From positions 1-11,873 of the forward strand of contig DPSD01000198.1 in assembly GCA_003538495.1 (NCBI GenBank): a DNA stretch of 11,873 nucleotides, in the 5' to 3' direction. The translations under genes and the position numbers were made by a program. The notes below the pieces were generated by a model that saw nothing but the letters and a program-made list of their open reading frames with translations, was not told the origin of the DNA and ran no database searches. Positions 5,888 through 11,873 of this stretch are shown one piece after another; within the stretch, counting starts at the first letter, position 1, and every line of letters starts with the position of its first letter. Source of the DNA: Accumulibacter sp. (GTDB taxonomy: Bacteria; Pseudomonadota; Gammaproteobacteria; Burkholderiales; Rhodocyclaceae).

Positions 5888-7461
5888 TGAGAGCCAGCAC
5901 CTGCCTGCATGACGCGTTCATCGTCAGTGCGCAGCAAAGCCCGCAGGCGGTGGCCGTCGTCGAGCCCGGCCAGGGCTCGATCAGTTATGGCCAGCTGGAC
6001 GCCTTGTCCGATCGCCTGCGCGACCGGCTGACCGAGCTTGGAGTCAGCCGTGGCGACCGCGTCGGTATCTATCTACGCAAGTCGATCGCCTCGGTGGCAA
6101 CGCTGCTGGGTGCGCTCAAGGCAGGCGCAGCCTACGTGCCGGTCGACCCCGGCGCACCGGTGGCGCGCGGCGCGTACATCCTCCACAACTGCGCGGTCAA
6201 GGCCGTGGTGGTTGAAGCAGAACTGGCCGACAAGCTTGCCGCCGCGCTCGCCGATCTGGGTGCCGCTCCGGCGGTGATTGCGGTTGACGGGTCGCTGCCT
6301 GGCGGAGCCGGACTGGGCGCCGCGCTCGCTGCCGCGGAGCAGAGCACCAGCGCAGCCCGCGTTGGCAGCGTGCGCAGCGACGCCGACGACCTGGCCTACA
6401 TCCTCTACACCTCGGGGTCGACCGGCAAACCCAAGGGCGTCATGCTCTCGCACGAAAATGCCGTCAGCTTTGTCGACTGGTGCTCGGAGAGTTTTTCTCC
6501 GACCGCAGCCGATCGCTTCTCTTCGCACGCGCCGTTTCACTTCGACCTGTCGATCCTCGACATTCATGTCTGCCTGAAGCACGGCGCGACGCTGGTGCTG
6601 ATCGGCGAGGACATCGGCAAGGATGCGCCGCGGCTGGCGCAGCTGATTGCCGACGAGCGCATCTCGATCTGGTACTCGGCACCGTCGATCCTCGCCCTGC
6701 TGGCGCAGTTCGGCAGCCTCGCCAGCCACGACTACGGCGCCTTGCGGCAGGTGCTGTTCGCTGGCGAGGTGTTTCCGGTCAAGCATCTGCGCGCGCTCAG
6801 CGAGCTGTGGCCGGGGCGGCGCTACTACAACCTCTACGGTCCGACCGAGACCAACGTGTGCACCTGGCACGAAGTGCCCCTGCCGGTGCCGGCTGAACGC
6901 AACACGCCTTACCCGATCGGCCAGGTCTGCTCGCACCTGCGTGCGCAGGTGCTCGACGAAAGCGGCGCACCGGTCGCCCGCGGCAGCGAAGGCGAGCTGT
7001 GCATCGCCGGGCCCGCTGTGATGCGCGGGTACTGGGCGCTGCCCGAGCAGACCAGCAAGGGCTTTTTCACCGACCGCGAAGGTAACGCCTGGTATCGCAC
7101 CGGCGACATCGTGACCGAGGCCGACGACGCTTGTTGCTACACCTACCTCGGCCGCCGCGACCGGATGGTCAAGCGCCGCGGTTACCGGGTCGAGCTGGGC
7201 GAAATCGAAGCGGGTCTGTACCGCCACGCCAAGGTCAAGGAAGCGGCGGTACTCGCCTTCGCCGACGAGCAGGCCGGCTTGAGCATCACCGCCTTCCTGA
7301 GCAGCGACGAGGCGAAGCGGCCGTCGCTGATCGAGATCAAGCGCTTCTGCGCCGAAAACCTGCCGCTGTACATGATCCCGGACAAATTCATCTGGCTCGA
7401 CAGCCTGCCCAAGACCTCGACCGACAAGATCGACTACCAGCGCCTGAAGGAGCTACCCTGA
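5887..7461 (+). CDS. Stand-alone amino-acid adenylation enzyme, probably L-proline:carrier protein ligase
   Basis: A 524-residue ANL-superfamily enzyme with all core motifs: A3 YTSGSTGKPKG (174-184), A5 NLYGPTE (315-321), A7 YRTGD (403-407), A8 GRRDRMVKRRGYRVELGEIE (422-441) and A10 with the catalytic Lys514 in SLPKTSTDKIDY. It activates an amino acid as its AMP ester and loads it on the carrier protein. Aligning by eye with GrsA, the ten pocket residues are D220, L221, L224, Y263, L290, A292, L316, V324, C325 and K514 (DLLYLALVCK). This matches the signature I remember for the L-proline enzymes of pyrrole biosynthesis (PltF, RedM, CloN4 type) and not D-alanine. There is no condensation or carrier domain. 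It starts inside the upstream stop codon and its TGA overlaps the next ATG (TGATG), so translation is coupled. The main alternative is a DltA-like D-alanine ligase. Confidence 0.92.
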   Translation: MRASTCLHDAFIVSAQQSPQAVAVVEPGQGSISYGQLDALSDRLRDRLTELGVSRGDRVGIYLRKSIASVATLLGALKAGAAYVPVDPGAPVARGAYILHNCAVKAVVVEAELADKLAAALADLGAAPAVIAVDGSLPGGAGLGAALAAAEQSTSAARVGSVRSDADDLAYILYTSGSTGKPKGVMLSHENAVSFVDWCSESFSPTAADRFSSHAPFHFDLSILDIHVCLKHGATLVLIGEDIGKDAPRLAQLIADERISIWYSAPSILALLAQFGSLASHDYGALRQVLFAGEVFPVKHLRALSELWPGRRYYNLYGPTETNVCTWHEVPLPVPAERNTPYPIGQVCSHLRAQVLDESGAPVARGSEGELCIAGPAVMRGYWALPEQTSKGFFTDREGNAWYRTGDIVTEADDACCYTYLGRRDRMVKRRGYRVELGEIEAGLYRHAKVKEAAVLAFADEQAGLSITAFLSSDEAKRPSLIEIKRFCAENLPLYMIPDKFIWLDSLPKTSTDKIDYQRLKELP

Positions 7462-8609
7462 TGGACTTCAACCTCACCAGCGAGCAGAAGCTGCTGCGCG
7501 ACAGCATCGTCAAGTTTGCCCGCGGCGAACTCAACCACGAGGTCGTCGAGCGCGACCGGGCGCAGACCTTCCCGCGCGAGCTGTGGCGTCAGTGCGCCGC
7601 GGTCGGCCTGCTCGGCCTGCCGGCACCCGAGGAATATGGTGGCGTCGGCGCCGACCCGCTGAGCTGCGCCATTGCCCTGGAGGCCCTTGGTTACGGCTGC
7701 CGCGATGGCGGTCTGGTGTTCTCGATCTGCGCGCATGTGTTGGCCTGCGTGGTGCCGGTGTGGCAGCACGGCAGCGAGGCGCAGAGGGCGAGGTACCTCG
7801 GCGGACTCTGCGACGGCACGCTGATCGGCGCGCACGCGATCACCGAAGCCGATTCGGGGTCAGACAGCTTCGCCATGCGGCTGCGCGCCGAACACAGCGG
7901 CGGCGGCTGGCGCCTCAACGGCAGCAAGACCTTCATTTCGAACGGACCGGTGGCCGACGTGGTCGTCGTGTTCGCCGTCACCGACGCCGAAAAGGGCTTC
8001 CACGGCGGCGTGACCGCGTTCCTGGTCGACCGCGGGGTGGCGGGATTTTCGGCCGGCCAGAAGTTCGCCAAGATGGGGCTGCGCACGTCGCCGGTCGGCG
8101 AACTGGTTTTCGAGGACGCGATGCTTCCCGACGAGGCGGTACTCGGCACCGTCGGTGGCGGCGCCAGCGTCTTCGGCACGGCGATGGATTGGGAACGCTC
8201 GCTGCTCGTTGCCGCGCATGTCGGAACTATCGAGCGTCTGCTGGAAACGTCGATTGCCTACGCCAGAACACGCTCGCAATTTGGCCAGGCGATCGGCAAG
8301 TTCCAGGCCGTGGCGCACAAGATTGCCGACATGAAGGTTCACCTCGAGGCTGCTCGGCTGCTGGTGTACCGCACCGCGTCGCGACTGACGGTGTCGCGCA
8401 GCATCTCGCTAGACGCCGCGGTCACCAAGCTGTTCGTCAGCGAATCGCTGGTCAGGACGGCGCTCGATGCAGTCCAGCTGCACGGCGGCTACGGCTTCAT
8501 GGAAGAGTATGAAGTCGAACGCGCGCTGCGCGACGCGATCGGATCGACGCTGTACTCGGGCACCAGCGAAATGCAGCGCAACATCATCGGGCGCTGGTTG
8601 GGGCTATGA
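7461..8609 (+). CDS. Acyl-CoA-dehydrogenase-family flavoprotein, probable prolyl-carrier protein dehydrogenase
   Basis: 382 residues, a full-length acyl-CoA dehydrogenase fold. AITEADSGSD (126-135) is the family signature of the middle domain, RLNGSKTFISNG (151-162) contacts the FAD side, and RTRSQFGQAIGKFQ (269-282) and QLHGGYGFMEEYEVER (339-354) are the C-terminal helices. In medium-chain acyl-CoA dehydrogenases the catalytic Glu lies just before GTSE. Here that position is Ser366 (LYSGTSE). A Glu is instead present at position 245 in MDWERSLL, which aligns with the LDLER glutamate of isovaleryl-CoA dehydrogenase, the arrangement expected in prolyl-carrier oxidases such as PltE, PigA and RedW. 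The enzyme would oxidise prolyl-S-carrier to the pyrrole thioester using FAD. The substrate is inferred from its neighbours. The start overlaps the previous stop by one base, and its own stop overlaps the next start. Confidence 0.9.
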   Translation: MDFNLTSEQKLLRDSIVKFARGELNHEVVERDRAQTFPRELWRQCAAVGLLGLPAPEEYGGVGADPLSCAIALEALGYGCRDGGLVFSICAHVLACVVPVWQHGSEAQRARYLGGLCDGTLIGAHAITEADSGSDSFAMRLRAEHSGGGWRLNGSKTFISNGPVADVVVVFAVTDAEKGFHGGVTAFLVDRGVAGFSAGQKFAKMGLRTSPVGELVFEDAMLPDEAVLGTVGGGASVFGTAMDWERSLLVAAHVGTIERLLETSIAYARTRSQFGQAIGKFQAVAHKIADMKVHLEAARLLVYRTASRLTVSRSISLDAAVTKLFVSESLVRTALDAVQLHGGYGFMEEYEVERALRDAIGSTLYSGTSEMQRNIIGRWLGL

Positions 8610-11332
8610 ACGTGTCGACCCGTGCCGGCCAGGGAATCAACAGTAACGGAATTGTCATGACCAATCCATCCACCCTCGCCATTCCGACGGCGCCTGGCGC
8701 GCCCACTGTATCGCCCGCGGCTGACACCCGGGCTGGTGCCGGCAGCAATTGGCGATTGCTGCTGGTCTGCGTCGAACTGGCGCTGATGCTGCTCGTGATC
8801 TCGCGCTACCAGCTGGAAAGCCGCACTTTTTTCAATGTCATGGCGCTCGGTTGTGGCGGTTTCGTAATCCATGCCTTGCTCCCCATGCGGTATCGTCTGG
8901 GGTTTTTCGTCGGCCTGTCCCTGGCGGCCATTCTGGTCGCCTTCGGGCTGTCCGACGGCGCCTGGCTGATCGGGCTCGGTCTGGTGTTAATCGGCATCTG
9001 TCACCTGCCCCTGCGCCTGGCGGGCCGGGTCGGCCTGCTGCTGCTGACCGCGTCGCTGTTCGCGCTGTTCCGGGCCGAAATCGTGCACGGGCCGTGGTCG
9101 GTGGCGATCTGGCCGATTCTCGGGTCGATGTTCATGTTCCGCCTGGCCTTGTATCTGCACGCCCTCGAACACGACGAAAAGCGGCCGACGGTGGCCCGCA
9201 CGCTGGCCTATTTCTTCATGTTGCCCAACGTCTGCTTCCCGCTCTTTCCGGTCGTCGACTACCTGAGTTTTCGGCGCAATTACTACGACCACGATGCCGT
9301 TTCGATCTACGAAACGGGCATCAAGTGGATCGTTCGCGGCCTGATCCAGCTGATCCTCTACCGCTACGTCTATGTCTTCCTGACCGGCGACGCGATGGAG
9401 CTGCACAGCCTCGGCGATCTGCTGCAGTTCCTGGTGGCGACCTTCCTGCTCTACCTTCGGGTATCCGGCCAGTTCCACCTGATCTGCGGCATCCTCTACC
9501 TGTTCGGCTTCCGCCTGCCGGAAACGCACCATCTGTATTTTTTGGCCTCCAGCTTCACCGACTTCTGGCGGCGCATCAATATCTACTGGAAGGACTTCAT
9601 GATGAAGCTGGTGTACTACCCCAGCTTCTTCTGGCTGAAGCGCTTCGGCGCCAATCGGGCGCTGGTCGGCGCGACCATCGTGGTCTTTGCCGGTACCTGG
9701 TTGCTGCACTCGTACCAGTGGTTCTGGCTGCGCGGCGGTTTTCCGCTCGAACCCCAGGACGGGCTGTTCTGGGGCTTTCTCGGCGCGCTGGTGGTGGTCG
9801 GCGCCTTGCGCGAAATGAAGCGCTCGCGTCCGCGCAAGCTCGGCGCTGCGGCGACGCGCTGGAGCTTCTCGCTCGCCTGGCGGGTCGTCGCGACCTTCTC
9901 GGCGATCTGCGTGCTGTGGTCGCTGTGGAGCGCCGAGTCGCTGCTGACCTGGTTGCTGATGTGGAAGGCGGCAAGCCATACCTCCGCGCAGCAACTGCTG
10001 GTGATCGCCGGCTTGCTGGTGCTCGCCCTGGCGATCGCCGGCCGTCCCTGGCAGAACCTCGATGCCGGCAAGGCGGCTGCGGCCTCGCGCTTCGGCTGGA
10101 TGAACCTGACCCCGCTGCTCGGGCTGCTGCTCCTGCTCGGGCTGAGCGCGCGCGACTGGTACGCGCCGCTCGCGCCGCAGCTGGCGTCGACCGTCGCCGC
10201 CGTGCAGCGCTCGACGCTCAACGCTCGCGATGCGGCACTGCAACAGAAGGGCTATTACGAAAACCTCGACAACCAGAGTCGCATGAGCGCGCAGTTGTGG
10301 GACGTGACGGCGCAAAAGCCGGCGCACTGGGTGCCGCTGGGCCAGGCCGGCGCTTACCGTGATCGCGATGACTTCCTGCGTGGTGAAATGCCGGCGAACG
10401 TGAGCGTGGTGTTCGCCGACAAGCCGCTGACGACCAACTCGTGGGGCATGCGCGACCGCGAGCGGACGCTGGCCAAGCCAGCCGGCGTCTACCGGATCGC
10501 GGTGCTCGGGCCGTCGCTGGTGATGGGTTCGGGCGTCGCCGACGCCGACACCTTCACGCGGATGCTCGAACAACGCCTGAACGCCTCGGATGTGGCCGTC
10601 CCCGGCCGCACTGTCGAGGTCCTCAACTTCGGCGTCGCCGCCTACGCGCTGACCCAGCAACTCGCGGTCCTGGGCGAGAAGGTTTTCCGCTTCCAGCCAG
10701 ATGTCGTGGTGTTCACCGATACGCCGCTGCTCGCCACGCCAACCATCAACCACCTGCTGGCGACCATTGCGGCTCATCAGAAGGCGCCGTTTGCCGGCTT
10801 GAATCGGGTGCTCGAAGAGACCGGAGCGAGCGCGCTGGGCAACGACGGCGTGCCGGTGCCCTTCGATTTCGGCCGATCGCTGGTCGGGCTCGCCGGGGTG
10901 AAGACGCGGATGCCCTGGGTCGAAGCCGATCAACGCCTGCGCCGTTCGGCTGATCGCGTCGTCCAGGCGACGCTCGACGAGATGGCGCAGAGCGTCCGCA
11001 GTCATGGCGCAGTGCCGGTATTCCTGGCGCTCGACAACGTTGTGCCGGCCCCCGAGCACGTCGTGCCGGTCTTGCGGCAAGCGGCCGCGGCGGGCATGCT
11101 GGTGTTCGACCTGCTCGACCTGTGGCAAGGCCGCGACTTGCCGCCGCTGCGGATCGCGCCTTGGGACAACCACCCCAATGCCGAGGGTAGCCGCCTGATC
11201 GCCGAGCGCCTGACCGAACTGGTGCTGCAGCATGCGCAGAATCTCGGGCTGGAGCCGTTAGCCGGTGTCGCGGCGCAACCTGCACCTAACGGCGCCGGTC
11301 AGGTGCGCGAAGGGGGTAAAGGAAAGACCTGA
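8606..11332 (+). CDS. MBOAT-type membrane acyltransferase fused to a C-terminal SGNH-like domain
   Basis: A 908-residue membrane protein. About 14-16 hydrophobic helices span residues 50 to 513. The MBOAT signature is visible: FTDFWRRINIYWKDF (318-332), equivalent to the FWRRWHIS motif of DltB and AlgI, then TWLLHSYQWFW (364-374) with the likely catalytic His368. A large domain outside the membrane follows (about 520-880). It has an SGNH-hydrolase layout: VLGPSLVMGSGV (633-644) with Ser637 in block I, NFGVAAY (674-680), and DNHPNAEGSRLIAE (854-867) with His856. The usual GDS of block I reads GPS here. The arrangement recalls DltB and DltD joined in one chain, and suggests transfer of the carrier-bound acyl group to an extracytoplasmic acceptor. 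The ATG at 8606 overlaps the previous stop (ATGA); an alternative start is 8657. The acceptor is unknown. Confidence 0.88.
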   Translation: MNVSTRAGQGINSNGIVMTNPSTLAIPTAPGAPTVSPAADTRAGAGSNWRLLLVCVELALMLLVISRYQLESRTFFNVMALGCGGFVIHALLPMRYRLGFFVGLSLAAILVAFGLSDGAWLIGLGLVLIGICHLPLRLAGRVGLLLLTASLFALFRAEIVHGPWSVAIWPILGSMFMFRLALYLHALEHDEKRPTVARTLAYFFMLPNVCFPLFPVVDYLSFRRNYYDHDAVSIYETGIKWIVRGLIQLILYRYVYVFLTGDAMELHSLGDLLQFLVATFLLYLRVSGQFHLICGILYLFGFRLPETHHLYFLASSFTDFWRRINIYWKDFMMKLVYYPSFFWLKRFGANRALVGATIVVFAGTWLLHSYQWFWLRGGFPLEPQDGLFWGFLGALVVVGALREMKRSRPRKLGAAATRWSFSLAWRVVATFSAICVLWSLWSAESLLTWLLMWKAASHTSAQQLLVIAGLLVLALAIAGRPWQNLDAGKAAAASRFGWMNLTPLLGLLLLLGLSARDWYAPLAPQLASTVAAVQRSTLNARDAALQQKGYYENLDNQSRMSAQLWDVTAQKPAHWVPLGQAGAYRDRDDFLRGEMPANVSVVFADKPLTTNSWGMRDRERTLAKPAGVYRIAVLGPSLVMGSGVADADTFTRMLEQRLNASDVAVPGRTVEVLNFGVAAYALTQQLAVLGEKVFRFQPDVVVFTDTPLLATPTINHLLATIAAHQKAPFAGLNRVLEETGASALGNDGVPVPFDFGRSLVGLAGVKTRMPWVEADQRLRRSADRVVQATLDEMAQSVRSHGAVPVFLALDNVVPAPEHVVPVLRQAAAAGMLVFDLLDLWQGRDLPPLRIAPWDNHPNAEGSRLIAERLTELVLQHAQNLGLEPLAGVAAQPAPNGAGQVREGGKGKT

Positions 11333-11333
11333 C
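11298..11333 (+). repeat. Inverted repeat across the end of the operon
   Basis: GTCAGGT (11298-11304) and ACCTGAC (11327-11333) are perfect inverted arms with a 22-base loop, and the right arm contains the operon's stop codon. The stem is moderate and no T run follows, so it is at most a weak terminator or a 3' stability element. Confidence 0.3.
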
Positions 11334-11493
11334 GTAGGCGTGGCAGGTCGGGACCTCCTGCCTGCGGGCACCTTCACGTCGCAGGCACGCACCGCCACCG
11401 CAGGGTCGGGTTGTTCCGGGCGCTCGCCAGACGCATTCGCTAACCCGTGGGAAGGAACCTGCATCTGCGTCGGCGATGTGCGGGAAGCTGGCG

Positions 11494-11677
11494 TCAGCTC
11501 GAAGCGAACTTGCCGCCTCGTCGCCGAACAGCCAAGGCGACCAGTCCGGCGGCGACCAGCGCCAGCAACAACGGATCAGGTACCAGTGACACTGGCAACG
11601 GGGCCCCGCTTGGTGCTCAACGGCGTCGGCGTATCGACCGTCAACGCGACGAGCACGTCGAAGAAGCAATCGAGACG
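11494..11677 (-). pseudogene. Remnant of a PEP-CTERM protein gene, frameshifted
   Basis: On the minus strand, 11583-11494 encodes a C-terminal sorting tail: VPDP, then LLLALVAAGLVALAV, then RRRGGKFASS and a stop codon. This is the motif, hydrophobic helix and basic end of a PEP-CTERM signal, with Asp in place of the central Glu. The frame is closed by a TGA only a few codons upstream. One frame over, 11677 to about 11579 encodes LDCFFDVLVALTVDTPTPLS followed by TKRGPVASVTGT, which resembles the sequence just before the tail in known PEP-CTERM proteins (FFDVFVE-type strands). Joining the two frames needs an apparent +1 shift near 11580. No start, signal peptide or longer N-terminal domain is found. 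This is probably a decayed gene; a sequencing error could explain the shift but not the missing front. Confidence 0.6.
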
Positions 11678-11794
11678 TCAGTGTTGTCAAGGTGCTCGCA
11701 TAGGGAGGCATTTTCGATGTGTCGATTTTCCAGCGCCCAAAATATACTGCACGCATTTTTGGCGACGGCGTCGACGTACCGGCAGCCGTAGGAG

Positions 11795-11806
11795 GCGAAG
11801 CTTCGC
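11795..11806. repeat. Perfect 12-bp palindrome GCGAAGCTTCGC
   Basis: An exact inverted repeat that can fold with a 4-base AGCT loop, followed on the plus strand by TGGCTTTTCG. It might be part of a terminator or a binding site. There is no gene close enough to assign a role. Confidence 0.3.
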
Positions 11807-11873
11807 TGGCTTTTCGTCGTCGGCGCCCGGCTTTTTCCGGTCTTGACGATTCTTGGGCGCCACCTGTCCCCGC

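Larger units (their letters stand above)
11333..11873. other. 541-base terminal region without an intact gene
   Basis: Open frames here on both strands are Arg/Pro/Ser-rich and not protein-like. The only protein-like sequence is the broken PEP-CTERM remnant on the minus strand (about 11494-11677). Beyond it, 11740-11760 is A/T-rich (CCCAAAATATACTGC and CATTTTTGG) and a 12-base palindrome lies at 11795-11806. No promoter is assigned. Confidence 0.55.

Noticed and set aside
6073..7227. A 384-codon minus-strand frame opposite the adenylation gene
   Set aside because: The plus strand has every adenylation motif in order; the minus frame has none and is a shadow.
8987..11233. A 748-codon open frame on the minus strand
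   Set aside because: It lies entirely opposite the MBOAT-SGNH gene, is Arg/Gln/His-rich and shows no motif. It is a shadow of GC-rich codon use on the other strand.
5627..11332. A plain D-alanylation (dlt) operon
   Set aside because: Gene content is similar, but a dehydrogenase is inserted and the adenylation pocket reads as proline. D-alanine remains an alternative and is stated in the gene entry.

Overview
The window is high-GC DNA from a Gram-negative bacterium, most likely a betaproteobacterium and plausibly Rhodocyclales (the group that includes Zoogloea, Dechloromonas and Candidatus Accumulibacter). The clues are a typical proteobacterial RpoD C-terminus, a PEP-CTERM (exosortase-sorted) exported protein, a probable second, decayed PEP-CTERM gene, and a sigma-54-type promoter in front of the intact one. 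The taxonomic call is inference from gene content. No tRNA, rRNA, insertion sequence or CRISPR array is supported.

Layout: 3-683 (+) is the 3' part of rpoD, followed by a strong hairpin at 719-748 that it shares with the convergent gene. 771-1640 (-) encodes an exported 289-residue PEP-CTERM protein. It has a long upstream region with a -24/-12 promoter core at 1880-1894, possible upstream activator sites and an 11-bp leader hairpin. 2099-2845 (+) is an unrecognised 248-residue protein. 3114-5279 (+) is an unusual membrane protein: two transmembrane helices, a PAS-like domain, a degenerate histidine-kinase core and a complete DnaQ-type DEDDh 3'-5' exonuclease domain.

The most interesting part is a tightly coupled four-gene operon at 5627-11332 (+). 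It encodes a stand-alone acyl/peptidyl carrier protein, a stand-alone amino-acid adenylating enzyme, an acyl-CoA-dehydrogenase-family flavoprotein, and a 908-residue membrane protein that fuses an MBOAT acyltransferase to a C-terminal SGNH-like domain. The first three genes are the set that makes pyrrole-2-carboxyl-S-carrier protein from L-proline in pyoluteorin, prodigiosin and clorobiocin biosynthesis. The ten pocket residues I read from the adenylation domain (DLLYLALVCK) match the proline signature I remember for those enzymes, and the dehydrogenase carries its likely catalytic Glu at the isovaleryl-CoA-dehydrogenase position. The fourth gene resembles DltB plus DltD of teichoic-acid D-alanylation. 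Together they suggest a Dlt-like machine that activates proline, may oxidise it to a pyrrole on the carrier protein, and transfers the acyl group across the inner membrane to an envelope or secreted acceptor. I know of no described system of this kind.

The last 540 bases hold no intact gene. On the minus strand they contain a frame-broken remnant of a PEP-CTERM protein (about 11494-11677) ending in a recognisable sorting tail with VPDP in place of VPEP.
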